A stretch of DNA of 64,000 bases from Roseibium aggregatum (lineage in GTDB: Bacteria; Pseudomonadota; Alphaproteobacteria; Rhizobiales; Stappiaceae): contig NZ_JAEKJZ010000006.1 in the NCBI RefSeq assembly GCF_017309185.1, positions 310,001 through 374,000 on the forward strand, read 5' to 3'. Below are positions 1 to 8,774 of this stretch, piece by piece. Below the pieces are notes generated by a model. The model was not told the DNA's origin. It was given only the letters and a program-made list of their open reading frames with translations, and did not search any database. Both the position numbers and the translations under genes were made by a program. Position 1 is the first letter of the stretch. Each line of letters opens with the position of its first letter.

Positions 1-964
1 TCAGGGCGAAGGCCTGGCAGCGGCAGCCGCCGAAGTCGATTTCCTTGCGCTCGCAGGACCGGCACGGTTCGGGCATCCAGTCGTATCCGCGGAACCGGTT
101 GAAGGCGTCGGACCCTTCCCAGATGTCCTTGAGCGGCTTGTCCGTCACCCTGTCGAATTTCAGCGAGGTGATCGATTGGGCCGCGTGGCAAGGCAGGACA
201 TGTCCGTCCGGCGTGATCGCGAAGGCATCCTTGCCCCAGCCGCCCATGCAGGGTTTCGGGTAGTCCGCGTAATAGTCCGGCGTGACGAAGTCGATGTTGA
301 GAATGCCTGTCAGCTCGTCCCTGGTCTTCTCGACATAGTCCACCTGCCGCATGACCGCGTCGTAGTCCGGCAACAGGGCCGAGCGGTTGAGATAGGCCCA
401 GCCGTAGTATTGGACGTTGGCGATCTCCAGCCGCTCGGCGCCGATTTCAAGCGCGAGCGCGACGAACTCCGGCACCTCTGCGATGTTGAGCTTGTGGATC
501 GGCGCATTGACGGTCAGGGGCAGGCCCAGTTCGCGCACCCATCGCGCCGCCTGGAGCTTTTTCTCGTGGCCGCCGCGATAGTGTCCGACAAGCTCGGTCG
601 TTTCGGCTTTCGCGCCCTGGAAACTGATCTGCGCATGCTCCAGCCCCGCGTCGACAAAGGCTTCCAGCCGGTCGCGGGTCAGGGTCACGGCAGCGGTGAT
701 CAGATTGGTGTAGACGCCGTTTTGCGACAGGCAGGCGATGATCTCTTCAAGATCCCGGCGCAGTGTCGGTTCGCCGCCGGACAGATGAACCTGAAGAATA
801 CCGAGCCGGGCTGCCTGCTCGAAGGTGTCGATCCAGGTTTCCGTATCGAGTTCCCGGTTCGCCTTCAGGAGTTCGACGGGATTGGAGCAATAGCCGCATT
901 GCAGAGGGCAGCGGTGTGTCAGCTCCGCCAGAATGCCGAGCGGCGGTCCTACGGGATCGGTCAC
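1..964 (-). CDS. pqqE: PqqE, radical SAM enzyme of PQQ synthesis (3' end outside window)
   Basis: This radical SAM enzyme joins the Glu and Tyr side chains of the PqqA peptide, the first committed step of PQQ synthesis in the cytoplasm. The GTG start shares its bases with the pqqD stop (GTGA), so the two are translationally coupled. Cys19, Cys23 and Cys26 form the CxxxCxxC radical SAM cluster motif (HRCPLQCGYC). The C-terminal auxiliary-cluster cysteines begin to appear (PCHAA, EPCRSCERK, GGCRC) before the gene runs off the left edge after 321 codons. The full family length is about 370-390 residues, so only the last part is missing. It is the last visible gene of pqqABCDE. Confidence 0.95.
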   Translation of the reverse strand, partial: MTDPVGPPLGILAELTHRCPLQCGYCSNPVELLKANRELDTETWIDTFEQAARLGILQVHLSGGEPTLRRDLEEIIACLSQNGVYTNLITAAVTLTRDRLEAFVDAGLEHAQISFQGAKAETTELVGHYRGGHEKKLQAARWVRELGLPLTVNAPIHKLNIAEVPEFVALALEIGAERLEIANVQYYGWAYLNRSALLPDYDAVMRQVDYVEKTRDELTGILNIDFVTPDYYADYPKPCMGGWGKDAFAITPDGHVLPCHAAQSITSLKFDRVTDKPLKDIWEGSDAFNRFRGYDWMPEPCRSCERKEIDFGGCRCQAFAL

Positions 965-1281
965 CTTGCCGCCTCCGCGTCTGCCCGGGAACAGCGGATC
1001 AGCAGCCGGTCGCTCCACTCCTGAACAAAGGCGAGCACATCCGGCGCGATTTGGTCCGCGGGGGCGTCGTAATCCTGCGCAAGATCGGCAACGATTTTCG
1101 AAATCGGTTCGTCACCCGTGCAGCGCTTAAGAATGTCGGCGCTGACCTCGTCCGGCCAGAGCACTTTTTCCGGCGCCAGCACGGCCCATTTGCCGCGCAG
1201 CTCGTTGAAGGTCAGGCGCACATGGGCGGCCAGCGCCGGGCGGCTCGTCGTGTCGACGATATGGCGGCTGCACGGAGGCAC
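961..1281 (-). CDS. pqqD: PqqD, PqqA-binding chaperone
   Basis: A small protein of about 106 residues that binds the PqqA precursor peptide and presents it to PqqE (established for the family). The recognisable core runs from RPALAAHVRLTFNE through LLAPEKVLWPDEVSADIL-like sequence to the C-terminal helix. I placed the start at a GTG five bases beyond the pqqC stop. The open frame extends further upstream to an ATG inside pqqC, but that extra sequence is not PqqD-like. It sits between pqqC and pqqE, overlapping the latter by four bases. Confidence 0.9.
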   Translation of the reverse strand: MPPCSRHIVDTTSRPALAAHVRLTFNELRGKWAVLAPEKVLWPDEVSADILKRCTGDEPISKIVADLAQDYDAPADQIAPDVLAFVQEWSDRLLIRCSRADAEAAR

Positions 1282-1285
1282 CGCC

Positions 1286-2125
1286 CTAATCCGCCGTCGG
1301 TGGAACGAAGGCGCCAGGCGGGATGAACCCGGGTTCCACGTAAGCGTGATAGAGCGCGTCGAGCATGGCCCACAAGAGGTCGCATTTCGAAAGAAGCGCA
1401 TCGACCGCGTCGGCCTGCTTGTCCGGGGTGTCGGCCCACTCCGTCACCAGCGAAAGGGCGTGCTCCGCGTCGCGCGGGGCCTGATGCAGACGTGGCTTGA
1501 AGTAGGCGAGCGTGTCCTCGGTGATATAGTCGTAGCGGGCCAGCATCGCGGGTACCCGCTCGCCGATCGCGACCGGGGAAAACAGCTCCGTCAGCGACGA
1601 GGCAACGGCGGTGAGCAGGGACCCTGACGAAACAAGGTCGATATAGGCACCGACCGCGTAACGGGTGGCCGGCAGGGCGTAGCGCCGCTCCTTGACCATC
1701 GCGACGTCCAGACCCAGTCCTTCGGCCAGTTTCAGCCAGCGCTTGACGCCGCCCTCGTTGTCCTCACCGTCCTCGCCGTCGTGGTCGATGATGCGCTTGC
1801 GCCATTCACGACGGAACACCGCGTCTTCGGAGCGGGACAGGATGATGGCGTCCTTCTTCGGAATGATCGCCTGATAGCAATACCGGTTGAGCGCCCAGGC
1901 CTGCATTTGCGCCTTGGTCAGCTCTCCCGCGTTCATCCGTTTATGAAACGGATGGTGGATGTGATAACGGTCGAAGCCGGCCGTCCGCAGGGCCTCCTCC
2001 AGCTCGGCCGGCGACAGCAGCTTGCCGGTACGGCGTATTTCGTCGGCCCTTGTCGGCGCGACGCCGCTCTGCACGCCGATACAGGGGGGCTGCGGTTGCA
2101 TCCTTGCCGTTGCGGTTCCCGTCAC
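1286..2125 (-). CDS. pqqC: PqqC, pyrroloquinoline-quinone synthase
   Basis: This cofactorless oxidase performs the last step of PQQ synthesis, ring closure and oxidation of AHQQ. The 279-residue product has the expected all-helical PqqC pattern, with YHIHHPFHKRMNAG near residue 55, the RREWRKRIIDHDGE stretch and YDYITEDTLAYF in the C-terminal half. An N-terminal extension of about 35 residues (Gln/Pro-rich) precedes the conserved part. Its ATG overlaps the pqqB stop (ATGA), which indicates coupling within the pqqABCDE operon. Confidence 0.95.
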   Translation of the reverse strand: MTGTATARMQPQPPCIGVQSGVAPTRADEIRRTGKLLSPAELEEALRTAGFDRYHIHHPFHKRMNAGELTKAQMQAWALNRYCYQAIIPKKDAIILSRSEDAVFRREWRKRIIDHDGEDGEDNEGGVKRWLKLAEGLGLDVAMVKERRYALPATRYAVGAYIDLVSSGSLLTAVASSLTELFSPVAIGERVPAMLARYDYITEDTLAYFKPRLHQAPRDAEHALSLVTEWADTPDKQADAVDALLSKCDLLWAMLDALYHAYVEPGFIPPGAFVPPTAD

Positions 2126-3060
2126 AGCGTTATCTCCATCCCGTCATATCCGATCTCCCAACCCGCTTCCCGAACGGTGTTGGCCGCGTCGGACTGAGGG
2201 TCGAGGATCGGGTTTGTATTGTTGATGTGAACGAATATCCGGCGGCCGAGTTCGACCGGTTTCAGCGCCTCCAGCGATCCGTTGGGTCCACCGATCGCCA
2301 TATGCCCCATGCGGGCGCCTGTCTTGGTGCCGACGCCGGTATCGGCCATTTCCGTGTCGTGAAACACGGTTCCGTCGAACATCAGGCAGTCCGAGCCGTC
2401 GATGCGCCGGCGCAACGTCTCGTCGACCGCCGCGCAGCCGGGAATGTAGAACAGTTTTCCGCCGGAGCTATTCAGAGAGTCCTCATGCAAGGCAACGCCG
2501 ATCGTGTCGCCGTCGGCGGTGCCGAAATTCTCGCCGTCTTCCGATTCCAGAAAGAGGGCAACCTTGCCGGGGACCGCGAAGGTTTCGACCGTGAGCCCGA
2601 TCGGTCCATCGGGGCCTTCCAGCCCGGTGATGCCGGAAAGTGGTAGCTCGCGCCGTTCCACCACATCCGCCGCAAGCACCTGAAAGATGCTGTTGTCCGC
2701 CAGGGTCCTGAGAACGCGCGCCGTGGCATAGAGCACGAAGGGTTCGCGTTCGCGCAGGGACAAGAGGCCGGCGATGTGGTCGACATCCGCGTTGGTCAGC
2801 ACGACGGTCTTGATAGGCGTATGTCGCAAGGGGCCGTCGCCCCGGGGCTGAAGGTCCGGCGAAGCGGCGATCTGAGTCCGGATGTCCGGCGACGCATTAA
2901 AGATGGCCCAGCTTTCGCCGTCCGCGCTGGCCGCAATGCTGGATTGCGTGCGGACGAGAAAGCCGGGCCGATTTTCCCGCACGGCGCGGCTGAGCGGTGC
3001 ATTGCAATTCCACTGGGGAAAGCCTCCACCGGCCGCGGATCCGAGGATCCTGATTTTCAC
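2122..3060 (-). CDS. pqqB: PqqB, metallo-hydrolase-fold protein of PQQ synthesis
   Basis: A 312-residue metallo-beta-lactamase-fold protein. The family oxidises tyrosine-derived intermediates or aids PQQ handling; its exact reaction has long been debated. The sequence starts MKIRILGSAAGGGFPQWNCNC-like and carries the TNADVDHIAGLLSLRE segment that replaces the HxHxDH motif, both typical of PqqB. It lies 28 bases downstream of pqqA and overlaps pqqC by four bases. Confidence 0.95.
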   Translation of the reverse strand: MKIRILGSAAGGGFPQWNCNAPLSRAVRENRPGFLVRTQSSIAASADGESWAIFNASPDIRTQIAASPDLQPRGDGPLRHTPIKTVVLTNADVDHIAGLLSLREREPFVLYATARVLRTLADNSIFQVLAADVVERRELPLSGITGLEGPDGPIGLTVETFAVPGKVALFLESEDGENFGTADGDTIGVALHEDSLNSSGGKLFYIPGCAAVDETLRRRIDGSDCLMFDGTVFHDTEMADTGVGTKTGARMGHMAIGGPNGSLEALKPVELGRRIFVHINNTNPILDPQSDAANTVREAGWEIGYDGMEITL

Positions 3061-3088
3061 CGCGCGTCTCCTCGTTTCCGAAGACGGA

Positions 3089-3190
3089 TTATTTCTTGCG
3101 GCCGCAGGTACCGATTTCAGCCGGCATGTAGCGGGTCACTTCGAAACCGGCTTCCACGGCGGTCATTGCAGGCTTTTTCCAAGTTTTCAT
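3089..3190 (-). CDS. pqqA: PqqA, precursor peptide of PQQ
   Basis: This 33-residue peptide is the ribosomal substrate from which PQQ is made. It reads MKTWKKPAMTAVEAG, then FEVTRY, ending in GRKK. Glu17 and Tyr21, three residues apart in the EVTRY motif, are the two residues that become PQQ. A near-perfect ribosome binding site (AGGAGG) lies seven bases before the ATG, in keeping with a peptide made in excess over its enzymes. It is the first gene of the pqqABCDE operon. Confidence 0.97.
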   Translation of the reverse strand: MKTWKKPAMTAVEAGFEVTRYMPAEIGTCGRKK

Positions 3191-3222
3191 GTCACTTCCT
3201 CCTCATGTAGACACGCGAAGCG

Positions 3223-3264
3223 ATGCTAGCATTGGAGAGGCGAGGCGTGAGTACACACCTTAGT
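3223..3264 (-). promoter_or_regulatory. Candidate pqqA promoter with ACTAAGGT element
   Basis: On the minus strand an ACTAAGGT element (3264-3257) is followed 13 bases on by a poor -35 region (CTCACG) and then TAGCAT (3228-3223) as a possible -10. The same element stands at the same distance before the promoters near 8045 and 11900. A weak -35 with an upstream element suggests activator-dependent transcription. The element is read directly; its role is inferred. Confidence 0.45.
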
Positions 3265-3280
3265 ATAGGGTTTGCGAATA

Positions 3281-3314
3281 TTGATTATCGCGCTTTTTGC
3301 GGTGCGATAATCAA
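3281..3314. repeat. Perfect 11-bp inverted repeat between pqqA and the LuxR regulator
   Basis: TTGATTATCGC (3281-3291) and GCGATAATCAA (3304-3314) are exact reverse complements around a 12-base loop. It lies in the AT-rich divergent region between pqqA and the response-regulator gene. There is no T-run directly after either arm, so it looks more like an operator or structured leader than a terminator. Confidence 0.6.
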
Positions 3315-3847
3315 GAAAGTCTTTGAATGATAATGCGATAAATTATTTTGTATTCTTGAATAATTGGCGAAAGAATGCGTCGCAATATAATACCGTTAAG
3401 TAGGTATTTCTCCGTATTTCGTTAGGCGCGCGTTCAGAAAGTAGGCGTGTCCGGTTTCCCGACGTCGCGTCCAATGGCCTTCCTTGCAGTTCATTTCGTG
3501 CCCGTTCAGGTAATATTCGCTGCTTTCTGTCCGGTGCCAAAGGTGTACGTCAGCATTTCGGATAAGTAATAGTATAACATAATCGATTTTGAAGACGGTT
3601 CCTGGCCGTGCGCCTAGGGAAATTGCCTTCTTACATCCAATTTAACGCAGCGGCATCAATGTAGGTAAAGTTAATGCAACCGCTTCGATTGCAGGACAAA
3701 AAAAACCATGTAACTATTCGGAACTTGGAGGAACATGGACCTGGTGAGGAGAAGGAGCCGCGTTGAACAGACGCGGTTTTCGCAAGGTCCGCTTGTCTCC
3801 CAAATAAAAATAAAAAATCAGGGGGAACGCGAGGAGGAGGAGAAAGC
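3315..3847. other. AT-rich non-coding region before the response-regulator gene
   Basis: About 530 bases are visibly richer in A and T than the neighbouring genes, and I find no credible coding sequence in them. Further GATAAT/GCGATAA words follow the inverted repeat. The 3' end holds the purine-rich ribosome binding site (GAGGAGGAGGAG) of the response-regulator gene. A long leader or several promoters would fit, but nothing specific can be assigned. Confidence 0.5.
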
Positions 3848-4540
3848 ATGTCGCGGACTGAAACGTCCGGTCATCAAGTTACCATTAAATCCGCACTCAT
3901 TGTCGATGACCATCCGCTGTATTGCGATGCTTTGGCGATGACGATGGAAGGCATCTTCAATACGAAGAAAATACGCACGGCAATTTCGTTGAGAGATGCG
4001 TTGCAGAAGCTGCGGTCGTCCTACAGCCCGGATCTGGTAATGCTTGACCTGAATCTGCCCGACGTGTCGGGGTTGAGCGGATTCTTGAAAATAAAGAAGA
4101 AAATGCCGGATGTACCGGTCATCGTGACGTCGGCGATCAGTTCCGACAGCATCATTCATTCGGTTATCGAGGCCGGAGCGGCGGGTTTCATACCGAAGGA
4201 CATCGATCGCCAGGGCTTCAAAAACGCGATGCGGGATGTCGCGGAGGGCAGGATCTACCTTCCGCCCGGATACAACAGGGCATCTCACCACAAGCCCCTG
4301 GAAAACGGGTCGGTTGAAGCCATCTCGAACAAGATTGCCGGTCTTTCCCATCAGCAGACCCGAATTCTCGGGCTGATTTGCGAAGGCAAGCAAAACAAGA
4401 TGATCGCCTACGAGATGCAATTGGCGGAAGCGACAGTGAAGGCGCATATCACCGCCTTGCTGCGCCGTCTGGGTGTCCGCAGCCGGACACAGGCCGCGCT
4501 GATGGTGCGCGAAGTCTCCATCCGGCATAGCCTGCAGTAG
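3848..4540 (+). CDS. LuxR/NarL-family response regulator of the PQQ-alcohol oxidation locus
   Basis: A 230-residue two-domain transcription factor. The receiver domain (about residues 14-130) has the acidic pair VDD at 20-21, phospho-acceptor Asp67 (VMLDLNLPD) and Lys in PKD. A LuxR-type helix-turn-helix follows near residues 165-220 (LSHQQTRILGLICEGKQNKMIAYEM, then ATVKAHITALLRRL). It resembles the ExaE/AgmR/ErbR regulators that control PQQ alcohol dehydrogenases in Pseudomonas. It heads a three-gene set with the FIST protein and the hybrid kinase, its likely phosphodonor. A long purine-rich ribosome binding site precedes the ATG. Confidence 0.88.
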   Translation: MSRTETSGHQVTIKSALIVDDHPLYCDALAMTMEGIFNTKKIRTAISLRDALQKLRSSYSPDLVMLDLNLPDVSGLSGFLKIKKKMPDVPVIVTSAISSDSIIHSVIEAGAAGFIPKDIDRQGFKNAMRDVAEGRIYLPPGYNRASHHKPLENGSVEAISNKIAGLSHQQTRILGLICEGKQNKMIAYEMQLAEATVKAHITALLRRLGVRSRTQAALMVREVSIRHSLQ

Positions 4541-4613
4541 GTTCACGTGGTGCGGAAGTGCTGCAACGGGCCGTTACCGCCCTTGATGCCGATGCTGTCC
4601 GGCGGGAGGTGAC

Positions 4614-5786
4614 ATGCTGACCCTGGAAAACAGTCTCGACCGGAGGCCGGCGGAGACAGTGCGCATTGCCGTGTCGCATTCCGCCAATGCGGCGCAAGCG
4701 CTGACGGATATCGCTCGCCAACTCGACGGGCTGCGCACGAGCTTCATCCTCTTGCTGGTACCCAGCCGTCTGAAACCGGACGACCTGGCTGCCGCGCTGC
4801 CGGATAAGCTGGCCGAAACCGTGGTCTATGGGTGCACCACGGCCGGACAGATCACATCGCAGGGGTATGAGGACGCGGCTCTGGTCGCGCTCGCTTTCCC
4901 GCGCGAGCATTTTCGTGTCGCCTCCAAACTGTTTTCGCCGCTGACCCCCTTGTCCATTGCGGAGGTCGTCTCCCAGACCGGGAAGATGGTGGAGAATTTC
5001 CGCATTACCCCCGGGCGAAAGCGCCTGGCGCTGATGTTTTGCGATGGCCTGTCGAAACAGGAGGATCTTCTGGCCGCCGCGCTGGAGGCAGGGTTGAAGG
5101 ACATCCCGGTGTTCGGCGGGTCCGCCGGCGACGGGCTGGAATTCCGGCGGACATTCGTTCTGCATGACGGCAAATTCCATACGAACGCGGCATTGCTGCT
5201 GCTCCTCGAAACCAATCTTTCCTACAAGGGCTTGGGGTTCGATCACTTCCAGCCCACGGAAAAACGGATGGTCGTCACCCGGGCGGTTCCGGAGGAGCGC
5301 CTGGTTCTGGAGATCAACGGGTCGCCCGCCGCCAGTGAATACGCGCGTCTTGTCGGCGTGCCGACGGACGAGCTGTCCCCGATCGTTTTCGCGGAAAACC
5401 CGGTTCTGGTCCGCAACCGGAACCTCTATCACGTGCGCGGTATTCAGCAGATACACGGCGAAAGCGGGCTGACTTTTCTGTCGGCGATCGACGACGGGCT
5501 GTTGCTGACACTTGGAAGCGGCAAGGAAATCCTCAAGACGCTCGACAACTCCCTGACTGTCCATGACGATCATGGCGACGCGCCCGACTTCATTCTCGGT
5601 TTCGACTGCTATTTGCGAAAACTCGAAATCGAGCACAAGGGTCTTTGCGCGGAGGCCTCCCGGCAGCTGCGCAAGCACCGGGTTGTCGGGTTCAACACCT
5701 ACGGCGAACAGCATCTGGGCGTGCATGTGAACCAGACATTTGTCGGCGTGGCGTTTTTCCCGCCGCGGGGCGAGATGCTGCCATGA
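4614..5786 (+). CDS. FIST-domain signal-transduction protein
   Basis: A 390-residue cytoplasmic protein with an N-terminal FIST domain (about residues 15-215) and a C-terminal FIST_C domain (about 225-370, ending GFDCYLRKLEIEHKG ... VVGFNTYGEQ). FIST domains are thought to sense small ligands in signal transduction. There is no signal peptide or membrane segment. It starts after a GGGAGGTGAC ribosome site, and its stop overlaps the start of the histidine-kinase gene (ATGA). A FIST gene beside a soluble hybrid kinase and LuxR regulator is also known near Pseudomonas exa/ped genes, so it probably supplies the sensory input. Confidence 0.88.
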   Translation: MLTLENSLDRRPAETVRIAVSHSANAAQALTDIARQLDGLRTSFILLLVPSRLKPDDLAAALPDKLAETVVYGCTTAGQITSQGYEDAALVALAFPREHFRVASKLFSPLTPLSIAEVVSQTGKMVENFRITPGRKRLALMFCDGLSKQEDLLAAALEAGLKDIPVFGGSAGDGLEFRRTFVLHDGKFHTNAALLLLLETNLSYKGLGFDHFQPTEKRMVVTRAVPEERLVLEINGSPAASEYARLVGVPTDELSPIVFAENPVLVRNRNLYHVRGIQQIHGESGLTFLSAIDDGLLLTLGSGKEILKTLDNSLTVHDDHGDAPDFILGFDCYLRKLEIEHKGLCAEASRQLRKHRVVGFNTYGEQHLGVHVNQTFVGVAFFPPRGEMLP

Positions 5787-8029
5787 TCGATCCCAACGAT
5801 CCGCTCGACATTCAGGTCGCCAAGCAGTCCAAAATCATCGAGGCGCTGATCGACCGGGTCGAGCGCAGCCACAAGGTCGACGGTACGGCCTATTCCCTGT
5901 TCCAGTCGGCAATCGCCCTGCAGGCGGAGGTCTGGGAGAAGACCCGGGACCTTGAAGAGGCCCTGAACACGCTCGGGCGCGCGTCCGGCGAACTGGAAAT
6001 CGCCTACAAGACACAGGAGCAGGTACAAAAGAACCTCGCCGACGTGATGGTGGCGATGGAAGGCGGCTTCGCGCTTTTTTCAGATGAAAAGCTTCAGGTT
6101 TTCAACGCGTTGTTCAAGCAGTTGCTACCGGATGTCGAGCCGCTGATCCAGCCCGGGCTTGCCTTCGACGATTTTCTCGAAGCCGTCAGCGCCAGCAGGT
6201 TCGTGATCCGGCAGGGGCCGGGCGAGGGCATGTGGCAGAGCCCGCCGGACCGGTCCGGCGGCCGGCGGTTTTCGTCTTTCGTCATCGCCTTGAGGGGCGA
6301 CCGCTGGTACCAGCTTTCCTATCGCCAGACGAGTTCCGACAACATCGCGGTTCTCCTGACCGAGGTCACTGAAATCGTGCGCGAGAACCGGCGCGAAAAG
6401 AAACGCCTGATCGAGGACCAGGCGCAATTTCTGCAGGCGGCCTTCGATCACCTGTCACTCGGGATCTGCACCTTTTCCTCCGAAGGCGAGTTGCTGGTGC
6501 GTAACGAGCGCTTCGGCGAGCTTCTCGGCATTCCGCTGCCGCTCCTCAAGGAAGGTATCGGCTTGCAGAGAATCGTCGAGTATGTCGAGCGCAACGAGAT
6601 CTTGGAGCGCAGGGGCCAGCGGTCACCCTATCCCGGCTGGTTCAAGGCGGTTTTGCGCGGCAAAACGGTGCAGGAAAGGGTGCGCCGCCGCGATGGCGTC
6701 AGGCTTGATCTGCGGACCCACTCCCTGCCCGACAACTGCTTCCTTGTCACGGTCATGGATGTCACCGCGGAAACGAAAGTGGCCGAAATGCTGGAGCAGC
6801 GTGTGCAGGAGCGCACCGCGGAGCTGACCGAAGCGAACCGGATGCTGCAGATCCGGTCGGCCGAGCAGTTCAAGACCGAGGACGCTTTGCGTCAGGCCAA
6901 GGAGGCCGCCGAGGCAGCGCATGTCTCCAAGACCCGGTTTCTGGCGGCGGCCAGTCACGACCTTCTGCAGCCGATCAACGCGGCCAAGCTCTATATCTCG
7001 ACGCTCGGCGAAATCGTGGACCCGGGGCAGGCACGTGAAACGGTCGAACGGCTGGGCCGGTCGTTCGAATCGATCGAATCGCTTCTGCATGCACTTCTCG
7101 ACATTTCGCGGCTCGACAGCGCGGGTGTGGAATTCAACGTCACCTGCTTCAGCCTGGATGAGCCGCTGCGCGCCCTTGAGGAAGACCTTGCTCCCCTGGC
7201 GGCCAAGAAGAATCTCGAGCTGAAAGTCATTCCATCGAGCTGCTGGGTCATGTCGGACCGGCGCTATCTCATGCGCTGCATCGGCAATCTCGCGGTCAAC
7301 GCGATCCAGTATACCGAGAGCGGCCGTGTGCTCGTAGGCTGCCGGCTGAAAGGCAACAAGCTTTCGGTGGAAGTCTGGGACACCGGTATCGGCATTTCGG
7401 AAGAGGACCAGGCAAGAATTTTCGACGAGTTCACGCGCGTGAACGATACCAACTCGGGCAGCGGCATGGGGCTCGGCCTGTCCATCATCGAACGGGCCTG
7501 CCGGCACCTCGGCCACGAAATCCGGCTTTCCTCTGAACCCGGGCGCGGGTCGATGTTCGCGATCGAGTTGCCCCTTGCGAACTCACCGGAAGGCTCGCGC
7601 CTGAGGCGCAAACAGGCGGCGACGGAGAAGACCCCGCAGCACGGACCGCTCGATCTCATCGTTATGGTGGTCGAGAATGACGAGGACGTGCTTCACGCGA
7701 CAACCCAGAGGCTGGACGGCTGGGGCGCGAGTGTGCTTGCCTGCGGGTCCACCGCCTGCGCGCTTGAACTCATGGCCGAGATCGGAACTCCGCCGGACAT
7801 CATTCTCGCGGACTACCAGCTCGACGGAGACGACACCGGCGACCGTGCAATCAGGGCGTTGCGCGCGGCGAGCGGTTCGAAGATCCCGGGCATCGTGATC
7901 ACCGCGAAGAGCTCCAAGGCCCTGCTCCGGCTCGGCCACGAGGAATCGTTCTCCGTCCTGAAGAAACCGGTCAACCTGCCGCGGTTGCGTGCGCTGATCG
8001 ACTGGAAGACGCGCCGGGAGGCGGTGTGA
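5783..8029 (+). CDS. Soluble PAS-type hybrid histidine kinase
   Basis: A 748-residue sensor kinase. An N-terminal coiled-coil region (about 15-110) is followed by one or two PAS-like domains (about 110-350) and a second coiled coil (EMLEQRVQERTAELTEANRML). The dimerisation/phospho-acceptor box has His392 (AASHDLLQPINAAK). An HATPase domain follows, with the N box (NLAVNAIQYTE) and G boxes (DTGIGISEED, GSGMGLGLSI), and then a C-terminal receiver domain with Asp677 (ILADYQLDGDD). No membrane segment is visible, so the signal must be cytoplasmic or delivered by the FIST partner, with which it overlaps by four bases. Its likely target is the LuxR-type regulator two genes upstream. Confidence 0.9.
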   Translation: MIDPNDPLDIQVAKQSKIIEALIDRVERSHKVDGTAYSLFQSAIALQAEVWEKTRDLEEALNTLGRASGELEIAYKTQEQVQKNLADVMVAMEGGFALFSDEKLQVFNALFKQLLPDVEPLIQPGLAFDDFLEAVSASRFVIRQGPGEGMWQSPPDRSGGRRFSSFVIALRGDRWYQLSYRQTSSDNIAVLLTEVTEIVRENRREKKRLIEDQAQFLQAAFDHLSLGICTFSSEGELLVRNERFGELLGIPLPLLKEGIGLQRIVEYVERNEILERRGQRSPYPGWFKAVLRGKTVQERVRRRDGVRLDLRTHSLPDNCFLVTVMDVTAETKVAEMLEQRVQERTAELTEANRMLQIRSAEQFKTEDALRQAKEAAEAAHVSKTRFLAAASHDLLQPINAAKLYISTLGEIVDPGQARETVERLGRSFESIESLLHALLDISRLDSAGVEFNVTCFSLDEPLRALEEDLAPLAAKKNLELKVIPSSCWVMSDRRYLMRCIGNLAVNAIQYTESGRVLVGCRLKGNKLSVEVWDTGIGISEEDQARIFDEFTRVNDTNSGSGMGLGLSIIERACRHLGHEIRLSSEPGRGSMFAIELPLANSPEGSRLRRKQAATEKTPQHGPLDLIVMVVENDEDVLHATTQRLDGWGASVLACGSTACALELMAEIGTPPDIILADYQLDGDDTGDRAIRALRAASGSKIPGIVITAKSSKALLRLGHEESFSVLKKPVNLPRLRALIDWKTRREAV

Positions 8030-8044
8030 GCTCCGGTTTTTGAG

Positions 8045-8085
8045 ACCAAGGTCGCAAGTGACAGCCGTTCAGACTCAACTAGGCT
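8045..8085 (+). promoter_or_regulatory. Candidate promoter with ACCAAGGT element
   Basis: ACCAAGGT (8045-8052) is followed by CGCAA, a -35-like GTGACA (8058-8063), a 16-base spacer and TAGGCT (8080-8085). The layout is the same to the base as at 11900-11940. The promoter would serve the two exported proteins downstream and suggests they are co-regulated with formaldehyde dehydrogenase. Confidence 0.5.
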
Positions 8086-8108
8086 GTTGTATAAAAAGGG
8101 AGTGCCTC

Positions 8109-8774
8109 ATGCGTTTGTTCTCGCTCGTTCTCGGTCTTTGTCTGCTGTCGGCGCCGTCCTTCGCGGAAGAAACCTATGAGACGTTTTTCCGTGAGGGGGC
8201 TCTTGCCGGACTGCACGACGGCGAGACGGTGACCTATTCCACGCGCATATCCGGATGGTCCGCACCGGCGCCGTCTTCTCAGCCCGTGAAGGTGCGGGAG
8301 GAAAGTCTTTCGCTCACCGTTTCCGGCGCGGACGTGGAGATGAACCGCCTGCGCGACGGCGTCGACCAGTCGATCGGTACGTTTCCGGTCTCGGTCGGCA
8401 ACCCCGTCATCATGTATTTCCTGGAGACGACGCTGCGCGACATGGCCGGTCAGGCGGGCGGCAGCCCGTTCTACATTCGCAACCGGATCAAGGACGCCTT
8501 GCTGCGGAGCGCCGAGAGGGAAACGGTGACCGTGCCTTACGATGGCGGCGAGATCACGGCGCAGCGGGCCACGATCCGCCCGTTCGCCACCGACAAGGCC
8601 CGGGAAAACATGGGCGGGTTCGCCGATCTTGCGCTCGCAGTGACCGTTTCGGAGGAGGCGCCGGGCTGGTACGTCTCGCTGACCGCCACGGCGCCGGCGG
8701 CGAGCGGAAGCGAAGCGGAGGAGGGCTATCAGAGCTCCATCACGCTTCACGCACCTGAAGGAGAAACCCAATGA
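8109..8774 (+). CDS. Exported protein of unknown function in the PQQ locus
   Basis: A 221-residue protein with a clear signal peptide (MRLFSLVLGLCLLSAPSFA, cut after about residue 19) and no further membrane segment, so it is probably periplasmic. I do not recognise a named domain. The mature part is beta-rich in appearance, with conserved-looking GLHDGETVTYSTRISG and a C-terminal VSEEAPGWYVSLT segment. It follows a GGGAG ribosome site and overlaps the next gene by four bases (ATGA). Its place behind the shared promoter element ties it to alcohol oxidation, but the function is unknown. Confidence 0.75.
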   Translation: MRLFSLVLGLCLLSAPSFAEETYETFFREGALAGLHDGETVTYSTRISGWSAPAPSSQPVKVREESLSLTVSGADVEMNRLRDGVDQSIGTFPVSVGNPVIMYFLETTLRDMAGQAGGSPFYIRNRIKDALLRSAERETVTVPYDGGEITAQRATIRPFATDKARENMGGFADLALAVTVSEEAPGWYVSLTATAPAASGSEAEEGYQSSITLHAPEGETQ

